7,254 bases of DNA from NCBI GenBank assembly GCA_022448765.1, contig JAKUTI010000088.1, positions 3,038 to 10,291 of the forward strand, written 5' to 3'. The stretch is from Pseudomonadales bacterium. Its GTDB lineage: Bacteria; Pseudomonadota; Gammaproteobacteria; Pseudomonadales; Azotimanducaceae. The notes below the pieces were generated by a model, which ran no database searches, was not told where the DNA came from, and saw only the letters and a list, made by a program, of their open reading frames with translations. Positions 1-6,171 of this stretch are shown one piece after another (position 1 is the first letter of the stretch; every line of letters starts with the position of its first letter). The position numbers were made by a program, and so were the translations under genes.

Positions 1-774
1 GACCATGTCTTGATCTGTAACCTGCAACGCCCAGTCAATCTGTGCGCCGCTCAAGTTGTCTGTCACTCTGCTATTTCCGATGCCTTCGGTGATTGATGGT
101 CCCGGACTCATAACGGTTTCGCCGTTGGTGACGTAGTTGTATAGCGCGCTCCCCATGCAGTCGGACAGAACGAGCTGTACGGAAGGATTTTGTTCCTTAA
201 GGTACTGCGAGACGCCAGCGAGGGTGCCGCCGGTTCCGACCGCACAGACAAAGGCGTCCACCTTGCCGTCCGTTTGTCGCCAGATTTCGGGCCCCGTTGA
301 CTCGTAGTGCGCAAGCCGGTTCGCCGTGTTGTCGAATTGATTTGCCCATACGGCGCCGTCAAGGGATTCTGCAAATCGCCCGGCCTGCTTCTGGTAATTC
401 ATCTCGTCTTTGTACGGTACGGTCGGTACGACGCGTACTTCGGCCCCGAGTGTTTCTAGAATTTCGATCTTTTCGGGCGATTGATTGTCGGGCATATAAA
501 TGATGCATGGATAACCTCGAGCATTGCAGATGTGGGCGATCCCAATACCGGTATTACCAGCGGTTCCTTCGACTACGGTGCCACCAGGCAACAATTGACC
601 GTTCTTTTCTGCTTCTGAAATCATCCATAGGGCGGCACGGTCCTTGACCGAACCACCTGGGTTCATGAATTCGGCTTTACCAAGAATTTCGCAACCGGTC
701 TCTTCCGAAAGCGTCTTCAGGCGAATGAGGGGTGTATTACCGACAGCCTCGGCGAAACCACTGCGGGTATCCAT
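1..774 (-). CDS. Cysteine synthase (O-acetylserine sulfhydrylase family), C-terminus cut by window edge
   Basis: This is a fold-type II PLP enzyme that probably makes L-cysteine from O-acetylserine and sulfide in the cytoplasm. The 258 visible residues start with a VGNTPLIRL motif (residues 11-19). The PLP-binding lysine is in GGSVKDRA (about K44). The phosphate or substrate loop is EGTAGNTGIG (69-78), and a glycine-rich GTGGTLAG loop follows near 180-187. ITEGIG (228-233) lies near the cut. EGTAGNTG in place of the E. coli-like EPTSGNTG, and EGIG, are typical of the longer cysteine synthase subgroup of about 340 residues, so roughly 80-90 residues, including the final PLP-ring contact, are probably missing. 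The ATG at 774 follows an AAGGA ribosome site at 780-784, five bases upstream. It is divergent from the serine hydrolase. A cystathionine beta-synthase-like role cannot be excluded without the C-terminus. The family call is firm, the exact substrate less so. Confidence 0.9.
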   Translation of the reverse strand, partial: MDTRSGFAEAVGNTPLIRLKTLSEETGCEILGKAEFMNPGGSVKDRAALWMISEAEKNGQLLPGGTVVEGTAGNTGIGIAHICNARGYPCIIYMPDNQSPEKIEILETLGAEVRVVPTVPYKDEMNYQKQAGRFAESLDGAVWANQFDNTANRLAHYESTGPEIWRQTDGKVDAFVCAVGTGGTLAGVSQYLKEQNPSVQLVLSDCMGSALYNYVTNGETVMSPGPSITEGIGNSRVTDNLSGAQIDWALQVTDQDMV

Positions 775-779
775 GTTGG

Positions 780-784
780 TCCTT
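780..784 (-). promoter_or_regulatory. Ribosome binding site of the cysteine synthase gene
   Basis: On the minus strand this reads AAGGA, five bases before the ATG at 774. It supports that start, which also puts the conserved GNTPLIRL motif at the usual distance from the N-terminus. Confidence 0.6.
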
Positions 785-792
785 CACACAAG

Positions 793-840
793 CGCTAACG
801 GCCGATTCTATCACCGCTAACGAGCTATACTGATCGGCCG
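793..840. promoter_or_regulatory. Candidate divergent promoter/operator between cysteine synthase and serine hydrolase
   Basis: The 97-bp spacer between the divergent starts holds three overlapping signals. CGCTAACG occurs twice in direct orientation, at 793-800 and 815-822, a spacing of 22 bp or about two helical turns. CGGCCGAT at 799-806 and ATCGGCCG at 833-840 form an 8-bp inverted repeat. Between its arms lies TATACT (826-831), a good -10 hexamer for the plus-strand gene, though no convincing -35 hexamer is seen. On the minus strand, TAGAAT (complement of 805-810) is a weak -10 candidate for the cysteine synthase. The repeats are read directly; their role as an operator is inference. Confidence 0.35.
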
Positions 841-860
841 GCGAGAACGATCGACGAGAT

Positions 861-864
861 GGAG
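861..864 (+). promoter_or_regulatory. Ribosome binding site of the serine hydrolase gene
   Basis: GGAG lies seven bases before the ATG at 872. It decides against the nearby out-of-frame ATG at 859, whose reading frame closes within nine codons. Confidence 0.55.
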
Positions 865-871
865 AAACTCG

Positions 872-2032
872 ATGACATCCACTGACGAAACCACGGTAAC
901 TCCTGCCGAATTAGGAATCGATCCAGAGAAACTCAAGCCTTTGCGAGACCGCGCCGAACGTGAAGTAGCGGAAGGGGTTTTGCCGTCTGCCCAGATCGCC
1001 GTTGCTCGACACGGGAGGCTCGCCTATTTCGAAACGTTTGGTGAGGCTACCAACGAAACTCTTTATTGCGTCTTTTCATCAACCAAAGCATTTACCTCGG
1101 CGGCGGCATGGTTACTCATGGAATCGGGAGATCTTGACGTTCGTGAGACGGTGGCTGACATCGTCCCGGAATTTGGCACGAACGGTAAGGAGACCATTAC
1201 CGTCGACCAACTTTTCTTGCACACGGCGGGATTTCCGCACGCTCCGTTTCGACCAACGGATTGGAACGACCGAAACCGACGGCTTTCGCGTTTCTCTGCA
1301 TGGCGACTCAATTCGGCGCCGGGAGAACGCTTTGAATACCACCCAACCTCGTCGATGTGGGTAATAGCAGAAATCATTGAACGAAAAAGTGGGATCGATT
1401 TTCCAACCTTCGTTCGCCAGAAAATAATCGAGCCGTTGGATCTTGCAGATTGTTATATCGGACTACCCGATGCGGAAAATTACCGAGTAGCGCCGCAGAT
1501 GCACGTGGGCGAAGCAATGACCAGCGAGGATTACGCGAAATTGGGGATGCCTGAACCCCCCGTTACCGAGGTTACTGAGGACGCTATCCTAAGTTTCGAT
1601 CGTCCTGACGTACGTGCCGTGGGCATTCCTGGTGGAGGTGGCATCATGACGGCGGCAGCGTTGGCGCTCTTCTACCAGGGATTGTTGCAAGGTAGTCGCG
1701 TGGGCGGACCGGTTGTTTGGCAGGACAACACTCTGTCGATGGCTCGAACGGTCATTAGTGGGGACTATCGCGACATGCTGTTTGATCGGCCCGTCAATCG
1801 AGCGATGGGGATTGTGGTAGCAGGTGACGAAGCACGAAATTTCCGAGGATTCGGCCATTTGAATTCAGAGCTCGCTTTTGGTCATGGCGGGGCAGGTGGC
1901 CAAATTGCATGGGCTGATCCCGCCACCGGCATTTCTCTGGGCTACTGTACGAATGGGCACGATCGGAATCCTCTACGTCTTGGCCGTCGTGGGGTCAGCA
2001 TTTCCAATAAAGCTGCCCATCTGTGCCATTGA
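872..2032 (+). CDS. Serine hydrolase of the beta-lactamase (class C / esterase EstB-like) family
   Basis: This 386-residue protein has the fold of class C beta-lactamases and penicillin-binding proteins and most likely acts as an esterase or amidase on a small substrate. The nucleophile motif SxxK is SSTK at 69-72, with S69 as likely nucleophile and K72 as its base, in the usual context YCVFSSTKAFTS. The second motif is Y156, in FEYHPTSSMW, without the YxN asparagine of true class C beta-lactamases. The third is HGG (338-340) in place of KTG, as in EstB-like carboxylesterases. HTAGF (117-121) and PGGGGIMTAAALALF are further family landmarks. Length matches the usual 380-400 residues. There is no signal peptide, so it is probably cytoplasmic. 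The ATG at 872 follows GGAG at 861-864 with seven bases between. It ends 18 bp from the convergent PhyH gene. Antibiotic hydrolysis is unlikely, and the natural substrate is unknown. Confidence 0.88.
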   Translation: MTSTDETTVTPAELGIDPEKLKPLRDRAEREVAEGVLPSAQIAVARHGRLAYFETFGEATNETLYCVFSSTKAFTSAAAWLLMESGDLDVRETVADIVPEFGTNGKETITVDQLFLHTAGFPHAPFRPTDWNDRNRRLSRFSAWRLNSAPGERFEYHPTSSMWVIAEIIERKSGIDFPTFVRQKIIEPLDLADCYIGLPDAENYRVAPQMHVGEAMTSEDYAKLGMPEPPVTEVTEDAILSFDRPDVRAVGIPGGGGIMTAAALALFYQGLLQGSRVGGPVVWQDNTLSMARTVISGDYRDMLFDRPVNRAMGIVVAGDEARNFRGFGHLNSELAFGHGGAGGQIAWADPATGISLGYCTNGHDRNPLRLGRRGVSISNKAAHLCH

Positions 2033-2050
2033 CGGCGCGCCTCGATCGGT

Positions 2051-2899
2051 CTAGTTGCTGCTGATGATCTCGGATTGATCGAGAGGGACGTAAAAATACG
2101 AGCCGGGGCGAAAGTCGTAACCGAGATCCCCCATTAATCGGAGTTGCCGAGGAGTGCATTGCTCTTTGATCTTCGGGGTCACTTCGAAATCGTACTGGCG
2201 AAGGAAAAGCTGGCAGTAGTTGTACAACAAGGTTTTTCTAGAATTTTCAGAGCGATTCTGCGAGGGGCCGTGCCACAGGGCATGCGAAAAGAGGAAGCAA
2301 TCGCCGGCTTTTCCGTTTAGTTGAGCTGCTCCGGGAGAATAAGGAGTGACTGGCGGGTTCGCGTCAAAAGGGAAAGGTCGCATATGGCTCCCAGGAAAGA
2401 CGGTCAGATTACCCGAGTCGGGTTCTTCCACGTCCGTCAGTAAATACATTGCTTTCACTGCCAGCGGCAGGCTCGTCTCTGTCACCCGGATTTGACGTAA
2501 TCCTTCACCGCCGTCGGTATGCGTGTATCCCGGAAATTTGTCTCGGGATGCTCGTACAATCGCCTGGGTCATGCTGAGAAGAATATTTGGCCCCATGATA
2601 TCGACGACGAGATCGAAGATAGGCGCGCGGTCAACTAAATCGACGAACGCCTTTCCGTAGGGCAGCAGATCTCGCCGGTCCATGAAACCGTCGGGGCTGA
2701 GGTTGTCCGCGTGAGGGAGCCAACCGTAGTGACCGATGGGCATCTTGGGATCTCGCACCGGCTCCCAACCAGGTTCTTGTCGGATGCGATCGAGCTCGTC
2801 GTTGAAGAACGAGACCTCATCGGTGGTGAGTACCTGTTCGAGTTTTAAATAACCGTCGACGTTCCAGCTAGCGCGTTGCTGCTCGGTTAGTTTTTCCAA
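2051..2899 (-). CDS. Phytanoyl-CoA dioxygenase (PhyH) family Fe(II)/2-oxoglutarate-dependent oxygenase
   Basis: This 282-residue protein belongs to the PhyH family, which hydroxylates a substrate using non-heme Fe(II), O2 and 2-oxoglutarate, releasing succinate and CO2. The iron-binding HxD is H127-T128-D129, in YTHTDGGEG. The distal histidine is most likely H210, in HALWHGPSQNRS. The arginine that should bind 2-oxoglutarate is R221, eleven residues after H210, the same spacing as H264 and R275 in human PhyH. The N-terminus (LTEQQ, then DGYLKLEQVLT) is the usual family entry. The first codon is TTG at 2899. A TAG lies in frame two codons upstream, and the next in-frame ATG is inside the conserved domain at residue 53, so TTG is the only sensible start. 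Its ribosome site is weak (AGG about nine bases before). No signal peptide is seen, so it is cytoplasmic. The substrate cannot be named: the family covers CoA thioesters, ectoine and many secondary metabolites. Confidence 0.88.
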   Translation of the reverse strand: MEKLTEQQRASWNVDGYLKLEQVLTTDEVSFFNDELDRIRQEPGWEPVRDPKMPIGHYGWLPHADNLSPDGFMDRRDLLPYGKAFVDLVDRAPIFDLVVDIMGPNILLSMTQAIVRASRDKFPGYTHTDGGEGLRQIRVTETSLPLAVKAMYLLTDVEEPDSGNLTVFPGSHMRPFPFDANPPVTPYSPGAAQLNGKAGDCFLFSHALWHGPSQNRSENSRKTLLYNYCQLFLRQYDFEVTPKIKEQCTPRQLRLMGDLGYDFRPGSYFYVPLDQSEIISSN

Positions 2900-2917
2900 G
2901 GTCTAAACCTGACGAAC

Positions 2918-2933
2918 TTGATCATTTGATCAT
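2918..2933. repeat. Perfect tandem 8-mer TTGATCAT x2, possible operator
   Basis: TTGATCAT occurs twice back to back, at 2918-2925 and 2926-2933. Each unit contains the palindrome TGATCA, so the pair also forms an imperfect dyad. It lies 19 bp upstream of the PhyH start, in the spacer shared with the divergent amidohydrolase gene, and overlaps a possible minus-strand -10 (TATGAT, complement of 2929-2934). That position would suit a repressor site on the dioxygenase gene. It does not fit the FNR box (TTGAT-N4-ATCAA). A regulatory role is inference. Confidence 0.4.
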
Positions 2934-3125
2934 AACGCTGATTTACGCGAACCGCTTGTTCGTTGAGAGCGTTGATGATCTGTCACGTGGACGGCTGTGG
3001 AGGCATCGGCTGGTCCTTGATTTTGATATGTTAGTCGGAATCCTGCGAAGATTGCGGGTCAATAGATCTGCAGCCATTCGTGGCCACACGATCCCGGTTA
3101 GCGTATCGGCCGAGATCAGCTCCAA

Positions 3126-3131
3126 GGGAGG
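3126..3131 (+). promoter_or_regulatory. Strong ribosome binding site fixing a GTG start
   Basis: GGGAGG lies six bases before GTG at 3138. It is the strongest Shine-Dalgarno sequence in the window and is the reason for choosing this GTG as the amidohydrolase start. That choice also gives a protein beginning with a signal peptide-like segment. Confidence 0.7.
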
Positions 3132-3137
3132 ATAATT

Positions 3138-4562
3138 GTGCGCAATTGGCGGCTTGGGCTAGTGCTGTCGGCATCGATAGCAGGTGTTTTATCGTTTGCC
3201 GATCTGACGACGATCGAGAAAGTCGTTGAGGGACAGAGAACGGCCGTGGTCGAGATCGCAGATAAGCTCTGGCACGAAGCAGAACTCGGTTACCTAGAAA
3301 ACGTGAGCTCGACGGTGTTGGGCGATTATCTAACGTCCAACGGGTTTTCGATCGAACGTCGAAGTGCCGGATTGCCGACCGCATTTGTGGCGTCGGCGGG
3401 AAGAGGAAGCCCGGTGATCGGGATTCTTGCTGAATTCGACGCGTTACCGGGAATGTCGCAAGCTGCAAGTCCCAAGCGGGAAATCCTTGCGGATGAAGCG
3501 GCCGGCCATGCGTGCGGACATAACCTTTTCGGTGCTGCGTCGGTTGCCGCCGCCGTGGGTCTCGCGAAATCGCTAGCGATAGCGGAAAGATCAGGAACCG
3601 TGCGTGTCTACGGCACGCCTGCCGAGGAAGGCGGGTCCGGAAAGGTCTACATGACCCGGGCGGGCTTGTTTGATGACGTCGATGTGGTTTTGCACTGGCA
3701 TCCGAGCGATCGCAACAATGCGTCTCCGGAAAGCACGACGGCGAACAAGTCGGGTCGTTTTGAATTTCATGGCGTTGCCTCGCACGCGGCGGGTTCACCA
3801 GAGCGAGGACGTTCGGCACTCGATGGCGTTGAAGCCATGAATCACATGGTCAATATGATGCGGGAGCATGTCCCTTCTCAGACGCGTATCCATTACGTCA
3901 TTACGGACGGTGGCGACGCACCGAACATTGTTCCCGAGTTTGCTGAAGTTTATTACTACGTGCGTCATCCGAAGCCAGATCAGGTGGTGTTATTGTTTGA
4001 GCGAGTCGTCGCAGCTGCTCGTGGTGCAGCTCTCGGCACAGGGACTCGCATGAACTACGAAGTCATGCATGGGAATTACCCGGTGTTGAGGAACGATGTT
4101 CTCGCGAGCGTGCTGGATCGACACATGCGTACCCTAGGTGGAATCGAGTACAGCGCCTCCGAACAAACGTTTGCCGATACGCTGTACGCATCGCTTATTG
4201 GACCTTCTCTTCAAGTTGGTAGCCAGGTCGAAATCCAACCGTTCCGGTTTCGTCAAAAAATGGGGTCGACGGATGTGGGCGACGTTAGCTGGGCGGTGCC
4301 GACGGCCGGGTTTTCGACGGCGACTTGGGTCCCGGGAACGCCTTCGCATAGTTGGCAGGCGGTTGCCGCGAGTGGGACGAGTATTGGGCACAAGGGAATG
4401 ATGTTGGCCGCAAAAGTAATCGCACTGACCGGGGACGAGCTATTTCGTGACCGCGGTTTGATTCGATCTGCCCGAGCGGAATTCATCAAGAATCGTGGCG
4501 CTGATTTCGATTACCAGGCGTTGCTAGGTGATCGCGAGCCGCCACTCGATTACCGAAAATGA
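3138..4562 (+). CDS. M20-family amidohydrolase, AbgB-like, with probable export signal
   Basis: This 474-residue protein resembles AbgB, the catalytic-type subunit of p-aminobenzoyl-glutamate hydrolase (about 480 residues), which cleaves an amide bond to glutamate. Landmarks run in order: AEFDALPG (98-105), GHACGHNL with C126 and H128 as likely metal ligands, TPAEEGGSGK (160-169) with the catalytic or metal-binding glutamates E163 and E164, LHWHPS (185-190), and the dimerisation-domain stretch SHAAGSPERGRSALDG from 215. VITDGGDAPNIVPEFAEV, STDVGDVSW and TPSHSWQ follow. Residues 1-21 (basic MRNWR, hydrophobic LGLVLSASIAGVLSFA, then D) look like a Sec signal peptide with cleavage after SFA, implying a periplasmic enzyme; E. 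coli AbgB is cytoplasmic. The start is GTG after a strong GGGAGG. The stop overlaps the next gene as ATGA. Its true substrate is open: folate breakdown products, N-acyl amino acids or other amides are possible. No AbgA partner is present in the window. Confidence 0.87.
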   Translation: MRNWRLGLVLSASIAGVLSFADLTTIEKVVEGQRTAVVEIADKLWHEAELGYLENVSSTVLGDYLTSNGFSIERRSAGLPTAFVASAGRGSPVIGILAEFDALPGMSQAASPKREILADEAAGHACGHNLFGAASVAAAVGLAKSLAIAERSGTVRVYGTPAEEGGSGKVYMTRAGLFDDVDVVLHWHPSDRNNASPESTTANKSGRFEFHGVASHAAGSPERGRSALDGVEAMNHMVNMMREHVPSQTRIHYVITDGGDAPNIVPEFAEVYYYVRHPKPDQVVLLFERVVAAARGAALGTGTRMNYEVMHGNYPVLRNDVLASVLDRHMRTLGGIEYSASEQTFADTLYASLIGPSLQVGSQVEIQPFRFRQKMGSTDVGDVSWAVPTAGFSTATWVPGTPSHSWQAVAASGTSIGHKGMMLAAKVIALTGDELFRDRGLIRSARAEFIKNRGADFDYQALLGDREPPLDYRK

Positions 4563-5383
4563 AGGTAGCGGTCCTTCATCCCGGAGCCATGGGCGCGTCA
4601 GTCGCAGCTGCCATAGGCACAGCGGGTCACGACGTCATTGGAGTTACGAAGGGCCGGAGTCAGGCGACGATCGACAGGGCTCGAGGTGCCCAGGTGAGCT
4701 TCATCGAGACCCTAGAAGAGGCGATGAGCATGGTCGACGTGGTGGTCTCTATTTGTCCGCCCGAAGCTGCGTTAGATGTTGCACGTGACGTTCAAGAAAC
4801 AGGCTACGAAGGTATTTACGTCGATGGAAACGCAGTGTCGCCGCAGACGGCGGTGGCCATTGGCGAACTCTTTGGTAACCGTTTTGTGGATGGCGGTATC
4901 GTTGGCCCGCCTGCACGACGGTCGGGGACTACGCGTTTTTATCTGTCAGGAGCGTTGGCGAACGATGTTGTGGGATTGTTTGTCGATACATTGGTAACGG
5001 CGCAGGTAATTAGTGGAGGTGCGGGGTCCGCGTCGGCACTGAAGATGTGTTACGCCGCTTACACCAAGGGATCGTCCGCGCTGGTGATGGCAGTTCGCGC
5101 GCTCGCAGAATCTAACGGTGTGACCGAAGCGTTGCTTGCTGAATGGGATCTTTCGCAAAAGGGGTTGCGTGATTCGAGCGAACGAACGGCGCTTGGAACA
5201 AGCCCGAAAGCGTGGCGTTTTGAGGGCGAAATGCTCGAGATCGCCTCGACCTTCGATGCGGCGGGCCTGCCGGCCGGGTTTCACCGAGCAGCTGCGGAGA
5301 TTTATGAGCGTATGGCACATTTCAAGAACGAAGACCCCGCGAGCCTGGATCAAGTCATTGAGACGTTGTTAGACAAACGGTAG
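4559..5383 (+). CDS. NAD(P)-dependent oxidoreductase, 6-phosphogluconate dehydrogenase-like N-domain with DUF1932-type C-domain
   Basis: This 274-residue protein belongs to the beta-hydroxyacid dehydrogenase / 6-phosphogluconate dehydrogenase superfamily. The Rossmann dinucleotide loop is HPGAMGASVA (7-16), with the GxMG signature of this superfamily. SICPPEAALDVA (64-75) and YVDGNAVSP (87-95) follow the usual beta-strands, and DGGIVGPPAR (111-120) is the substrate-side loop. The probable catalytic lysine is K162 in SALKMCYAAYTKG, which begins the all-helical C-terminal domain and is the form seen in proteins with a DUF1932 C-terminus. Such enzymes oxidise small hydroxyacids or reduce imines; the substrate here is not predictable. 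It has no Shine-Dalgarno sequence of its own. Its ATG overlaps the amidohydrolase stop (ATGA), so translation is probably coupled and the two proteins made together. It ends 47 bp from the convergent dehydrogenase gene. Confidence 0.85.
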   Translation: MKVAVLHPGAMGASVAAAIGTAGHDVIGVTKGRSQATIDRARGAQVSFIETLEEAMSMVDVVVSICPPEAALDVARDVQETGYEGIYVDGNAVSPQTAVAIGELFGNRFVDGGIVGPPARRSGTTRFYLSGALANDVVGLFVDTLVTAQVISGGAGSASALKMCYAAYTKGSSALVMAVRALAESNGVTEALLAEWDLSQKGLRDSSERTALGTSPKAWRFEGEMLEIASTFDAAGLPAGFHRAAAEIYERMAHFKNEDPASLDQVIETLLDKR

Positions 5384-5430
5384 CTGCTAACGGTTGTTTT
5401 TTAGCTGAGTTGCGTTACGCCTTCCGCGCT

Positions 5431-6147
5431 TTATGGGAGCAGCGCACCGCCTTCTACGTCGATAGTCGAACCCGTCATGTAGTCGTTCTGCAGCAAAAAC
5501 AGAATGGCTGACGCGACTTCGTCCGCAGTCCCTGCCCGGGGAATCAACGTATTCTCGGTCGCTTTCTGAAAAAATCGATCACGTCCCTCTCCCTGCATCG
5601 GGAACATGGGGGTATCGATTAACCCTGGTGCAACAACGTTGATGCGCCGCGGGGCGATTTCGGGGGCGATCGCACGAACGAATCCTTCGACCGCATTGCC
5701 GACCGTCGAGATCGCTGATGAGCCCGGGTTGGACTTCCGAGCTGGGAAGCCGCTAACCAGAACAATCGCTCCCTCAGCGGCCATGTGTTCGGCCCCTAGC
5801 CGCACCGAGTTCACGTAGCCCCACAGTTTGCGAAACGATCCTTGGAATCCGTCTAAATCCATCTCAAGAAATGGCCCCGAGGCCCGTTCGCCACCGGTCG
5901 CGCAGTTGACGAGAATATCAAAGGGTGCAGCGGCTTCGAATATGGCTGACAGACGGTCTCGATCAAGCACATCGATTTCTTGATAAGTGACGGTGGCTCC
6001 GGTCGAGCTGGCGGCTTGTTCAATATGCGCGCGAGAGCGGCTTCCAGCGACCACGGTTGCTCCGGCTCGTTCGAGTTGCTGCACCGCGGATAACCCGATC
6101 CCCGAAGTGCCGCCGAGAACAATCGCGCTCTTTCCACTCAGATCCAT
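5431..6147 (-). CDS. Atypical short-chain dehydrogenase/reductase (SDR) lacking the YxxxK catalytic pair
   Basis: This 238-residue protein has the Rossmann fold and length of a classical SDR. The cofactor loop GGTSGIG (12-18) is intact, D59 (EIDVLD) fits the adenine-contacting aspartate, NCATGG (81-86) stands in for NNAG, and PGLIDTP (174-180) and the C-terminal GSTIDVEGG are normal. S132 in VLVSGFP occupies the catalytic serine position. The expected YxxxK reads I146-S-T-V-G150 in SAISTVGNAVEGF, so both the proton-donating tyrosine and the lysine are absent, while flanking family residues remain. Such SDRs with an N-A-x-E helix are known in databases and may have another chemistry or only bind a ligand. 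The ATG at 6147 follows a purine-rich GGGGGAAGG. It lies 24 bp after the TraB/GumN gene and is probably on the same transcript. Substrate unknown. Confidence 0.83.
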   Translation of the reverse strand: MDLSGKSAIVLGGTSGIGLSAVQQLERAGATVVAGSRSRAHIEQAASSTGATVTYQEIDVLDRDRLSAIFEAAAPFDILVNCATGGERASGPFLEMDLDGFQGSFRKLWGYVNSVRLGAEHMAAEGAIVLVSGFPARKSNPGSSAISTVGNAVEGFVRAIAPEIAPRRINVVAPGLIDTPMFPMQGEGRDRFFQKATENTLIPRAGTADEVASAILFLLQNDYMTGSTIDVEGGALLP

Positions 6148-6171
6148 TGCCTTCCCCCATGAGAATACTTG

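Larger units (their letters stand above)
2900..3137. other. Divergent intergenic spacer between PhyH and amidohydrolase genes
   Basis: These 238 bp separate two divergent starts and must hold both promoters. Besides the tandem 8-mer at its left end there is a short inverted repeat, CGAAC (2948-2952) and GTTCG (2958-2962), able to form a five-pair hairpin with a five-base loop. I find no pair of good -35 and -10 hexamers for the plus-strand operon; TATGTT at 3027-3032 is the best -10-like match. A 69-codon open frame at 2926-3135 has no family features and no start signal and is not counted as a gene. Confidence 0.5.

Noticed and set aside
108..503. Short open frames on both strands inside the cysteine synthase region
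   Set aside because: They overlap the long edge-truncated cysteine synthase frame, which has all the expected family motifs. They show none.
872..2032. Antibiotic-resistance beta-lactamase
   Set aside because: It lacks the YxN asparagine, has HGG in place of KTG and has no signal peptide. These are traits of the esterase branch of the family.
2034..2041. GGCGCGCC palindrome between convergent genes
   Set aside because: An isolated 8-bp palindrome with no loop or T-run and no partner copy noticed in the window; most likely chance in GC-rich sequence.
2926..3135. A 69-codon plus-strand frame in the divergent spacer
   Set aside because: It has no recognisable motif and no clear ribosome site, and it covers the region that must hold the promoters. 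It ends just before the amidohydrolase start, so a leader peptide cannot be excluded, but nothing supports one.
3031..3819. A 262-codon antisense open frame opposite the amidohydrolase
   Set aside because: It is rich in Arg, Pro, Ser and His with no domain motifs, and lies opposite a gene with clear M20 motifs. It is a shadow of the coding strand's codon bias.
5384..5430. Possible terminator with a TTTTTT run after the oxidoreductase gene
   Set aside because: The T-run is not preceded by a stable GC-rich hairpin. Only GCTAA/TTAGC can pair, and the T-run would be in its loop, so it does not fit an intrinsic terminator.
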